Source: Amanita rubescens
Taxonomy: Eukaryota > Basidiomycota > Agaricomycetes > Agaricales > Amanitaceae
Assembly (NCBI GenBank): GCA_015039365.1
Contig: WION01000306.1
Location: 1-61,872, forward strand
DNA: 61,872 bases
Direction: 5' to 3'
Under the pieces are notes generated by a model that ran no database searches, was not told the DNA's origin, and saw only the letters and a list, made by a program, of their open reading frames with translations. The position numbers and the translations under genes are program-made. How positions within the stretch are numbered: position 1 is the first letter of the stretch; every line of letters begins with the position of its first letter. Positions 33,801-44,100 of the stretch are shown here, piece by piece.

Positions 33801-35049
33801 AGCAAGTGAGTGTCATTGCACATTTTGTGAAAGGCAAGTCTCATCAGATCTTTTCCTATAACCAACAGCAAGTGAGTGTCATTGCACATTTTTCAAATCA
33901 GATCTTTTCCTATGACCAGCAGTATGTGAGTGAGATTGCACATTTTGTGAGATACAGTCTCATCACATCTTTTCCTATGACCAACAGCGAGTGAGTGACA
34001 TCCCACATTTTGTGAAAGGCAGTCTCATCATATCTTTTCCTATTATGACCAACAGGATGTGAGTTCTTGAAGAGTGCACATGTTGTAAAACAAAGTCTCA
34101 TCACTGTATCTTTTCCTATGACTAACAGGAAGTGAGTCTACATTTTGTGAAAGGAGTCTTAGTATCACAGTCTCTTCTTCTATGTACAACAAACAGTTTG
34201 TGAGTGCCAGAGATTGCACATTTTGTGAATGGCAGTCTCATCTGAGTCACATACTTGTCCTATGACCAATGGTAAGTGAGTGACATTCATGCACATTTTC
34301 TGACCTGCATTCTCAGCATACCACAATTCATGAATGTTTCATACATATATGTATAGCAGACAGTGAGCATGTTGCACATTGTCATATCTTTTCCATTTTC
34401 ATGTTTACTTTGGCACTATTATCATCATAGATTGTAAGATTTCATTTCACCCATGTGACACACCTCATGTCATCATTTCTCTCACTTATGTGACTTTCCT
34501 TGATTTCCAGGTGAGCAACACTAGTTCATGAAGTATTGATTTTGATATTCATCTGCATGGCAGCTTGTAGGTCCTATAATACTACATTGTATATTTTATC
34601 CCTTCTCATGGTCAGAGTGAACTTTTATCAATGTTTCCTGAATATGGGAAAAGTACATATGAAGTGATTGAAGGGGACTTCAGTGTGGTCAAGGTATTTT
34701 TGTTTTTTTTATGGGGTAGTGCACAACTCATGCCATTGCAACAAGCCTAATCATTGCCAAGTCTTAGTTTGTAAACTAATCCTTTCATTTAACATATTTA
34801 TGCTTAAAGTTTGAAGCAATTATTATCATTGCCAAGCTATCCTTTTGGATCAGCCTACCATTTCTGGCCTCAGCTGACCGAGCCTTGCATCAATACAAGC
34901 AAAAAGGCTATTTTCAGAAGTTGGAGAAGACTGATATCACTCCTGATGTTTTGCACTCCAGTCATCAAGACTTGTTCACATTACTCTATCAGCTGATTAC
35001 TCACATTGATGGTAGGTACTTTGTCCTGTCATGCAGTACTTATGAATAA
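27885..35049 (+). CDS. GTPase-family gene with one-codon microexon array, copy 2
   Basis: Readable exons: 27885-28041 (MLNKQHGKKN...); 28096 to about 28228 with P-loop GRANAGKT; one ending at 29211 (IIYDKDG-like); 29262-29308; 29371-29540 with RGLHDIEHQ and the G3-like FHDSQGFESGSTEE; 29590-29666 (YCIPMDSPRPILPAELEFF); 29803-29991 with G4 TKFD (VPLVVIFTKFDG); 30051-30180 ending IKSALQ-like. These are the G1, G3 and G4 motifs of a fungal P-loop GTPase family. The array follows (about 30420-34600), then exons 34616-34693 (SELLSMFPEYGKSTYEVIEG, phase 0 at both ends) and 34810-35049 (FEAIIIIAKLSFWISLPFL...). A 0.93-kb insertion lies next to the P-loop exon and the frame across it is unresolved. 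The last G-domain exon ends in phase 2, so the junction into the array is also unresolved. Function unknown. Confidence 0.75.
28229..29161. mobile_element. AATAAGT-rich insertion with an 8-bp target duplication
   Basis: The sequence AAGGCAAC occurs at 28221-28228 and 29162-29169 and flanks 933 bp that break homology to the GTPase family. The insert is full of AATAAGT/ACTTATT motifs, has GGTATATAAAGGAGGG near 28615 (TATA-like) and a run of nine or more G at 29059. Terminal inverted repeats are weak (ATCAGGA near the left end, TCCTGAT at the right end). An 8-bp duplication suggests a hAT-like non-autonomous element. Related ACTTATTTT-rich sequence forms the foldback at 60.9 kb. Confidence 0.55.
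30420..34600 (+). repeat. Intron-like unit array with 3-nt microexons, copy 2
   Basis: About 62 units at a mean spacing of 66 bp. In the central part (about 31400-34260) the units are near-identical: CCTATGACCAACAG, three variable bases, GTGAGTGAGATTGCACATTT, then TGTGAAAGGCAGTCTCATCA and CATCTTTT. The triplets nevertheless vary: GAA, CAT, GGA, CGA, TTT, CAA, CTT, CAG, GAT, TAT, GTT, CCA, AGT and others. At both ends the units are more diverged. CATAG|GTAAGT (about 30419), ACACAG|GTTAGT (about 30499) and TTCCAG|GTGAGC (about 34512) abut acceptor and donor with no exon. The only stop-like triplet, TAA at 34273-34275, follows TGG where CAG is expected. Confidence 0.9.
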
Positions 35050-35454
35050 TTGATGGCAGGGTGAATCACACAGCATGATATTTAGGTGATTTAGTATCAG
35101 CTGCATTTCCTTTCAAGCATTAGCTCATTTTTATTTGTACATATTCAGATCACTTCTCATGTGTGCTATACTTGCCATGTTGGTTCTCCATTGAGCTCAT
35201 ACTTATTTGTGCAGTTGTCCTATGTTGTTCCTTCTATGCACAAGTATTTTTTGAAATTCTCTTTCTACCTGAAATATTCTTCCCAATGTACCTATGTCCA
35301 ATCATAATTTCCTCTACTATGAATACATGTTTCAAATCAGATTTTGAAAGTTGTATTGTTTGGTACATTGGAACTGATACCAAAACTGTACCAAAGCCCA
35401 GACTCTGAACCAAACAGTGGGATGCCATACACTGGGAGCACTGGAATTGGGATG

Positions 35455-37150
35455 TTGCAACCTAGCATTGAGGTGTGAGCTGCAATGGAAGAAGGGAGTG
35501 GGTAGCCTGGCTGTTGCAACCAGGCAATGAGTCACTGCTGAGCAGGGCACATGTCATATCCCGTTCTGGTGTAACGAGCCGATTCCGGCTACGTTGGAAC
35601 CAATCTCCGAAACCTTCCGAAGCTCCCCGAAGCACTCCGAGCCTATGCTCGATCCCGGAGGATGATCGTTTGTGTTCGGATGCATGCACAGGCCTCGGAC
35701 TCGGTGCAGGATTCATCACATGGTCACCTCGTGCCTCCGTAGTATATATACCATTGTGTACGTAGTTGTAGTTAGTGAATTATCACCCCAGCTTCGTTCC
35801 GAGTTCGATTCCTTTCATTCCCTTCGTTCCTCGGTGCTTCGGACACCTTCCACTCGTTCACCTTCGCCTTCGGCACCCTCTCTGCCCCCGAGGCACCCCT
35901 AGGACTGACCTCCGAAGCCCCTTTGGCCGAACGCACTTCCGCATCGGCCTTCTTCTGATCGTTTCACCGGACTCCACCCAAACCCCGTATCTCGGACTCC
36001 GGTGAACACCCGACTATTCCCCTCGACCATTCCCCACTCGTGCCACGACTCATATCCTTCCATATCCAAACCCCATGAACCCCGTCACAACTCCGTCACC
36101 CGGACATGCATCGGACTCCATATACTTCTGACATTCGCTAAGTCTCCTTTTCTATGTATTCTCTATATGACACATTACTCGTTACATATCTCGTTTCACC
36201 TCGGGCATCACTGGTATCAACATCCCTTCGTACCATATGCTCAACTCCACTCCCTGTTCTATATCTCCATAGTTTCTTCGCTTAACCAGTTCACATCAGA
36301 ACACGGCCATTGATCCCCTTGTCGGACTACGTATATAAGGCCTCACCTGTACTGATACCGTAGTCCGAATATCAACTTGGATTGCCCTCCAATATTCCTT
36401 CCCAGAATCCCCTCATACGCATCCTCCCTACCAACCCTCCTGTTGTCATCGTCGTGAATGTCAAGCCCGTACTTGGTTCCGACACTACGTGCTACCAGGT
36501 CGTGGGCTACGCCTTTGTTGACCCCCCGTGGTTGTCCAAGCTCCGTTCCACCCAGGCATAGCCTCGGACTCCGTATACTCCGCTCCTCCCAAGTTTAGGC
36601 AAGGCGTACGTGCGTGGCGCAGCTTATATGCTGAAGCCAAGCCTTTCCCCACCTCGTCCCGGACTCCGACTTACTCCGTCCGTTCCTGTCTGCGACTAGG
36701 TTCCCGGACTCCGTCCACTTAGGATCAGCGTCCTTACAGCACACACAGTTGCAGGGAAGGTTAGTTGTTGCAACTAGGCAAATGTGACTCATGAGCACTA
36801 AATAAGGTTGCAGGGAGGGTTGTTGTTGCAACCAGGTGATGCGCTGGGTGGGGCGTGCATGGTTGTGGGGAGGGTTGCTATCTGTGGATTATCCATAGAT
36901 TATCTGTGACTGTACAGATACTTACCCTTGAAGGGACAGATACAGATAGAGTGGACAGTATCTGTAAAAGTATCTGTGCCATTGCCTAGTTGCAACCAGG
37001 TGATGCACTGAGTAGGGTGGGTGTGGTTGCAGGGAGGGGTAGCTGTTGCAACCAGGTGATGTGCTGGGCTGTGCGCATGGTTGATGGGCATTAGCTGTTG
37101 CAACTGGGTGATATGCTGAGCATGATGGCATGCATGGTTGACAGGCACAC
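35455..37150. repeat. GTTGCAACCAGGTGATG minisatellite, interrupted by a solo LTR
   Basis: Copies of a GC-rich unit (GTTGCAACCAGGTGATG, then YGCTGGG... and GTTGCAGGGAGGG) occur at 35455-35546 and 36739-37150. The array is split by the 1187-bp element at 35552-36738. No coding capacity is evident. Confidence 0.6.
35552..36738 (+). mobile_element. Solo LTR or short LTR element, 1187 bp
   Basis: It begins TGTCATATCCCG and ends GCGTCCTTACA, with the 5-bp duplication GCACA on both sides (35547-35551 and 36739-36743). An internal TGTAACGAGCCGATTCCGGC near 35570 resembles the termini of the solo LTRs in the Ty3 element. TATA-like stretches occur near 35738 (GTATATATACC) and 36322 (CGTATATAAGG). No polyprotein ORF is present. 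Confidence 0.75.
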
Positions 37151-37304
37151 ACACATGACTAGTTTACATTTCAGGAGCCCATGTGTTGCAACATAAAAAT
37201 CTATTCCTTTTGTTGCACAATGATACCATTAACAAGCAGTTGCAAGATACCCTGTTCTCTAATCAGAGAGGTTGTTGCAAGAAATCAACAGCATTGCCTG
37301 GTTA

Positions 37305-37545
37305 AATAGGCTGCACTTCAGTTAGGGCCACATTCAACATGTCACCTGCTAACATTGACAGTGATCCCTCAGACATGTTCTGAAATACATATAAACATTG
37401 GACATGTGATTATGTCATTTTCATAGTTTTTTTCAAAATTTCCACATTTCTGGGTATGCATTTCAAATTTGTCAAACTGCACATGAGCACAGGAAAGGTT
37501 AAATAGCAATAGGTGGACAGGGAGGTACTATAGTAGGTGGCCTTC
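37305..37545 (+). pseudogene. Remnant of a third array-gene copy
   Basis: This stretch aligns with 30176-30390 of copy 2: GCACTTCAG at the last G-domain exon end, CTAACATTGACA, CAGACATGTTCTGAAATA, a strongly conserved TTTTCAAAATTTCCACATTT and the following GAGCA...GGAAA segment. Neither G-domain nor array sequence flanks it. It marks a lost or rearranged paralog and is useful for deciding which bases at the 5' edge of the array are conserved. Confidence 0.65.
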
Positions 37546-37549
37546 ACAT

Positions 37550-38079
37550 GGAATGATAAATACTGGGATGAGTCTCTTGGGCATTTCCCTCACATTTTCT
37601 TGGTCATTAAGTTCTTGGCATTTTCTCTGAATACTAAACCTGACATAGATAGACTTGGCAAGTATGGGCTGCCACTATGTGCAGCAGGTCCAAGGCCTTT
37701 CTTAAGTGCCTGTTACCCTCATGAACAGAAATAGTATATTAGTACAGGTGGGAATGGATCATCTCATACTACATCATAGCTGTGTGCAGTTGCAATTCTT
37801 GGGGCAGCTGTATTTGTTTGGCTCAGTGTGGCAATGCCTCGGAACAAGATAACATGCCTGTAGATGTGTAGACCTATGATATTTTTTGGCACATCATTAG
37901 TAGCAATCAATTTTTTTTTACCCCTACTAGAAGTGACTACTATACATGTCCTAAACTACAGTGGAAAGCAAAGAAAGCAATGGCCAAGCCATTGTCAAAT
38001 GTGGCTGTGTTTATTTGGTTCAGCGTGGAAATCTGCAACGGCCCGGGTCAATTTTGTTTGGTTCAGCATGGCAATCCAC
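37550..38079. other. No gene; short TTTGGTTCAGCGTGGCAATC repeats
   Basis: Three imperfect copies of TTTGTTTGGYTCAGYRTGGC lie at about 37811, 38011 and 38052. No recognisable ORF. Confidence 0.35.
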
Positions 38080-38897
38080 TGTTGAAACTAGGGGTAACAA
38101 GTCCCTAGTGAGCAGCGCAGTCTAGTACATGGAATGTACTACTTACCGAGTGTGGTGTGGAGTTGTTAAGAGCTTACTGGAGCTGGGGCTCAACAGTAGA
38201 CAGTAGAGAGGATAATAGGATAAGGATTGACGCTACTAGAGTACAGTTTATATACTACTAAACTACAAATAAGTACAAAGAGTCTTATCAGTATGAGTCA
38301 CAGGTATTTGACTCATAAGGCGTCATTCCACAGCAATGCACAGCTATTGTACAGCAATGCATAGCTTTGCGCAGTACTTGACTCATCAATTATATTGACT
38401 GACTCATCACATTATCAATCTTCAATGTGATAGGTCGATAACCATAACGTATATATGTCTTCTATTCTCATGTCAATATATATTCACATCATCAATAGTT
38501 CCACTATTATGATTGGATGATCTTATGAGAATATCTCCAGGATATTCTCATGTCAGAATATGTTCTCATCATCAATCATCCACTATTATGATTGGTAGAT
38601 GAGTATGAGAATATGTCGAATATATTCTCATGTCAATGTATTATCTCACACTCAATCATCCACTATTATGATTGGTTGAGAGACGAGTAAGTAACTGAGC
38701 GTTATTACATTAGTTAGTGTAAACTAATGGTATCACTTATATTCACTATATACTGTATGTATATCGTATATTATAAGTTCAACATCCACGTCTCGGATAC
38801 CGGCTAATATACCCAGGCAATAAGTGTCCGAAATTCATTCATTTCGGCCTCGGAATTTTCAATATGGTCTTATCCTGTACTGTAACGGCGGTCAACA
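38080..38897 (+). mobile_element. Possible copia-type solo LTR
   Basis: The segment starts TGTTGAAACTAGGGG and ends GGTCAACA, matching the TGTTG...CAACA termini usual for Ty1/copia LTRs. Inside, 38405-38690 carries about three copies of a repeat containing CACTATTATGATTGG and ATATTCTCATGTCA. I find no clear target duplication (TCCAC versus CTTAG), so the call is tentative. Confidence 0.45.
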
Positions 38898-39116
38898 CTT
38901 AGGCTGGGTAGTGGCAGCATATAAGTGGAAGAACGATATTAGGTTCCAAGGTTAAGCAGTGAGCGAAAGGTTGGAAGGTAATAGAGGTTCAGACTCTGAG
39001 GTTAATCGGAGTAGTGCAGTAGATTGCTAAAGCTAGGGAAGTACAGTGTAGCTACTGGGGTTTATATGAGCCTACTCCTAAGGTATGAGTCATATGTGGG
39101 TACTGAGTCATACGTA

Positions 39117-40180
39117 GGGATTGGCATGGGTTGGCCAAACCCTTGAGGGTCTCGGGTGTGGGTGTACAGTGGGTATGGGTGGGGGTACAGACTCCATGGA
39201 CCCTCATTCAAACCCATACCCTCAATGTGGGTTTGGGTATCATCAGGCATACCCACTCCTGTACCCACTCCTATGTCAGGATAAGGTAGGATGTGGGTAG
39301 CTCTGTTGGGACAGAGGCCAGGCCCAGGTCACAAATGCAGCCTGTGTGGGTGTCTGATAGTTGCAGGGGGGCAGGGGGAGCCTTGGAAGCAGAACCTGTG
39401 AAGGGCCACTGGGCCACATGCATCAGTGGCTCACTCCATGGGTCATGATGATGGCAAAAGGTGGCAATTACAGAGGCTGGACCTGGGTGTGGCCTGTACA
39501 CCTGAGGTCTTAGGGTGGCAGCCTGAGTAGTGGGCTGCTGGGTGGGGTTTCACTGTTTGGATTGCTCCAGAACAGGTGTGGCTAGAGAGTTGAATTGGGG
39601 GTGGCAGTGGGGACCTCAGGTGGAGGGTGGGGGATCAGGAGTGTGTTCTCCTTCTGGTGGTCCATGGGTGCAATGCTGGTGGGCCTGTGGGGTCACTTCT
39701 CTGTCAGCCAGCAAAGGAAAGGGACAGAGGGAATGGAGGGGAAGGAGACTCCTGGTCCTGTTTGCTTCAAATTGGAGTCTCACATGGCTTAAAGGAGGTG
39801 GCAGTGATGGGCACCATTGGAGGCTGGACTGGGCCTACTAGAGTAGGGGGATGTTGATGGGATATGATTTTGAATGGAAAGGCCAAAAGGGAAGGTGGGA
39901 CTCACCTTAGTTTCAATTACTAGTTTTTTCTTTCCTTTTCCTTTTCCTTTTTCCTTTTTCCTTTTTCATTTTAATTAACTTGTATTACACATATCATTAC
40001 CTTCATCAAGGGGTATAACCCATAAGGGTGTGGGTGTGGGTATGGAAGTGGGTGTGGGTATGGGTCAGCTTGCCATGTACCCTGATCCAAACCCATACCC
40101 AGAGTGAGGGTATGGGTATGTCACAGGGTGTGGGTGTGGGTATGCATCTGGATACCCAGGGGTTCACCCAAGCCAATCCC
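39117..40180. mobile_element. Non-autonomous TIR DNA transposon, 1.06 kb, TA duplication
   Basis: The left end GGGATTGGCATGGGT and the right end, reading inward GGGATTGGCTTGGGT, form terminal inverted repeats. TA flanks both sides (39115-39116 and 40181-40182), as for Tc1/mariner-type insertion. The interior has GGGTATGGGTGTGGG-type repeats at both sides and a CTTTTTC-rich tract near 39930-39970. No transposase is visible. The TACGTAG flanks are also similar on both sides. Confidence 0.7.
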
Positions 40181-41165
40181 TAGTCATACGTAGTATTGTA
40201 CATGAGTCAGAGTGAGTAAATATGATAATGGGGGGGCTGTGTGATATGACTGGTATAGTGAGTCATAGTACAAAGTAAACTATAGTCCAAAAGAGTAATA
40301 CTAGTACATGATCGTAACATGTACTATACTTGTACTTATCTGATCATATCATAGTATGACTGCATGAGTCACGAGTGCATCTAATGCTGCTAACAACATC
40401 ATTTTGCAATTACGTCAACTACAACCTAGGTAGGCAGAACATAGTACATATTTCAATACATTACAAAAAGTATGATGTGTACCCTACTACTAGTAAACGA
40501 GTCGCTTTTATAAACATCCATGATAGAGTCTGTGGTGTATATCAAAACAACAGAAGTTCTGAGAGCAAAAAACGTACGTAAAGTAGGATGGAGGGGAAAG
40601 TCCTAGCAATAACTGTCGTGGTAAGGTACATTGATTGTTCGTTTGTTTCGTTTTGGGTGTGGAGAGGCGGGACGAGAAGGCACCAAAGAGGTATACGGTA
40701 TACAACATGGGAACCGCCAGGATGACGGGAGCACATCCGGCCGGATGCATATATAGAGCTGTAGTTGATCCAAACTTGAGCTTAACTGGTGACAAAACTT
40801 GCCTTGTACGCACTCACTTAATCGGGATCAAAATAAAAAAACACGGGGCCTAAGCATACAGATTGATCGGGCAGGTAACGAGAGTGAGAGAGAGGGAGAG
40901 ACGCGGCAAACGGCGCAAACACGGACATGGACGGTTACGTCAGTGAGATTCAATAGCATACAACGATTCGGCTTTTTTTCTTCTTCTTTTCTTCGTTCAT
41001 CTTCATTTCTCGTATCGATTTTGTCATTTTATTTGTCTTCATACTGGGAAAAGTTCGAATCAACGCCCTCCTCACATTGCCCTCTTCGAGGGAGAAGATA
41101 GCAGAAAAAGTCACCTTTATCCCCTCAACTGGACCCAGAAAAGATTACAACAGGAAAAGAGCGCA
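40181..41165. other. No gene; region 3' of the HSF-type gene
   Basis: AT-rich sequence with short ORFs only. It presumably includes the 3' UTR of the HSF-type gene. Confidence 0.35.
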
Positions 41166-44100
41166 TCAGGCTCTTCGCTTCTTCGACTTTGTTCCCTTGC
41201 TAGAAGTAGCAGCAGTAGCTGCGCCCTTTGGCTGAATTTGCGATGCAGTGCCAGCACCAGTAGCACCCAGCTCCTGAGCCAAGTCCCCATCAAAAGCGTC
41301 CAATTCATCAACAGCGGATGCAGGTACATTCACAATCGCCGATCTCCTCTTCCTCCCGCCCGCCTCCACGACCGTAGTAGGCACACCCGCACTCGTAGGC
41401 GCACTCGCGGTCAAACCCGTCCTCGCCTTCTTATTAATCGGACGGGCAGTACCGTCATCCGCCGGGACGATACCAGAGTTGACCGACTGAGCAGACTGAG
41501 GCCTCGTCGAAGCCGATACGGGAGTCACAGACGAAGGTAATGCAGAAGTTGAAGTCGAACCTCGGGCGAATCCCAACGTCGTAGACGGTTCGCCTCCATC
41601 TACACACTCACCGTCTCCACCCGGACTCTCACCAGCCACAGACCCGGCATGTGACGGGACAGACGCACACGGCGTAGAACAAGACCCCGTCGTCGCACTC
41701 TCACTTGATGACCGGTTCATAATCCCGTTGCCATTCGGACCCATAACACCTGCACCTGCACCCGCAGCACTCCACGAATTCATGAAATTGTCAAAATCCG
41801 CAACGCTCCTCGCCGTCCCCGAAACCTTTGGTCCAGTCGAGCCATCTTCCTCGTCATCCCCTTCTTCTTCTCCTCCATCCCCCGACGACATCAACGAAGG
41901 ATCAAGACCCAACATCTGAATCAAACTATGAATCGAAGTATGCATCGCGCTGACATCTCGATCGATATCCTCCGTCGCTTGCCAATTAGACGAGTGCTGT
42001 CCTACACTCCCAGCAGCAGAACCGGTAGAAGAAGGGTTATTATACGAGCTAACCGCGCTCCCATCGGTGTTTTGACCTTGTTGTCCCCCGTTGACGCCAG
42101 CGCCAGCACCAGCGGCCCCAGTCGTCGTCGCGGAATACCCGACCCTCGGACTGGCTTGCAAAGGTGAAAAGAGGCCGCTATAATCCCCACTTGTTCCTCC
42201 GTCGCTCGTCCCGCTTCCTCCTACATTCCCCCACGTCCCATCAGGATTGTACGGGAAACCATACGGAGTATACCCCGCCGGTGGCCCATTTCCATACGCG
42301 CCGCCATTCGTGGTACTGCCGGCGTTGACATTGGGAATAACTGGTGGAGGATACGCGCCGCCGTACCCCTGATACGCCGCCCAAGGGAGCACGCTCAGGT
42401 CGCCAGCATAAGGAGCTGCATTCGTATTCCCTGTCGTTCCTGCATTCGTCGTAGCTGCTGAAGCACCAGCAGCACTAGAAGTCTGAGACGCCGCCGCCGC
42501 CGCGTTGGCAGCCTCCGGTCCGTCGAACGAAATGAGGCCATCCGGTACTGGTACTGAAGCAGAAGTAGCGCCGGAGCGGTATGCGCCGCTATCGTTCCCT
42601 CCGCCAACTCGAGGCGTGGGGTTAGAGAGCATGGGAGAGGTTGCAGGCGTTGATGTAGATGGTCCGGGGGAGGTAACTGCAGAGCCAATAGACAAGTTGG
42701 CCAACGTAGGACTGGGTACAAGATAGCTCGAGATATCGAATGGAGGGGTACCATTGAAATGTTGGGTATGATCGCGTTTCGGCGCTGCGCTACCGTCTCC
42801 ATCTACAGGTGTCAAGAAGCCACGTTCGTAGTGGTCACTGTGGTGACCCGAATAGCCATTAGGGTTGCTAGGGGGTTCTGCTATGGTCTGTGTTGCTACT
42901 GAAGCCAAGAGTTGTTGAATTTGGGCAGGCGTGAGGTTAATCGTGAGATTGCGAGGGTCAAAGGAAAATCCAGTATTATCGTTTGATGCGGTGTTTTGCT
43001 GCGAATGGACAGGAGGCGTACGCGCGAGAGCCCGTCCCGCGGTGAGAGCAGCCAGTAAATGCGGGTTCGTCGCCGTCTCTTTTTTCTCATTTGAACCCAT
43101 AACTGTCTCCGCCGGCGATGTAGGTAAGGGTGTATTAACCGACTTGGGTGTTTCTATTTCCATTTCAATTTGAGGGTACCCGAGGGTGTCCTCGGCCGAG
43201 CCCGGACCGCCGTTCAGGTCTAACGCAGAAAAAGAGGAAGTTGTGGTGTCATCATTCGAATCCAGAATACCCAGTGAATGGGGAGGGGAAGGAGGGGAGC
43301 GGTAATCACTTAGCGTCACAGGCGAGGTCGGTTGATCTCTTCCGGCCCCACCTCCAATTCCATTACCAGTGTTATCTAGAGGGATTGTAACATCGTTCAT
43401 CATTGTATCTTCATCCGATTCCTCCGTTACTTCCACCACATTCATGCCTTGTTTGCCTCCCGACGATGGAACGGACTTGTTTTGCCTTCTGACATCCTCA
43501 ATCATCAACCTAGCACGTCGTCTCGGTCCATCGTTCCCTCTTTGATGCATATCTTGTTGATGTCCACCACCACCACCACCACCACCACCACCACCACTTC
43601 TTCTCTGAACTGACACGTTCGATCCGGGGTTTTCATCTTCTCCATGATGCCCATCGCCTCCAACACCGCCAGGACCAGGTGGCGCATGCTTCCCAAAAAC
43701 GCCCGCCAAGAATTTGACAATCCGATTAATCGTATCTTCTTGCTTTTGATGCTTTTCTCTAGCCAGCAACGCATCCTGCCACAGCATTTCATTCGACCGT
43801 TTAAGCTCCCGAAGTTCTGAACTTATTGCCCCTTGATGCCTCTGGATCGCCGAGATACCCTGCACGATGGAATGAATGTCCAGAATCTGGGAATTGTTGA
43901 GAGCTGACATGCTGCTTGACCCAGTGCCGGATGCACCCATAGCGGTGGCAGCTGCATTAGGAGACCCGGCACCAGCGATGGTGTTCGCGCCTGCGCCTTG
44001 CGCACCAACGCCCATGACGGTATTGCCGTTCACATCTGCTAGGAATCCGGCCGCGGTCGCCGCGGCCGCAGCTGCAGCGACCTCCTCCATCTGTTGCTGC

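Noticed and set aside
35455..37150. GTTGCAACCAG|GTGATG minisatellite as another microexon array
   Set aside because: The AG and GT abut with no constant exon, donor consensus is poor, spacing is irregular, and no flanking coding exons are in phase.
43540..43620. CCACCA repeat as a trinucleotide-expansion locus of interest
   Set aside because: It encodes the poly-Gly run of the HSF-type protein, which is ordinary low complexity for such regulators.
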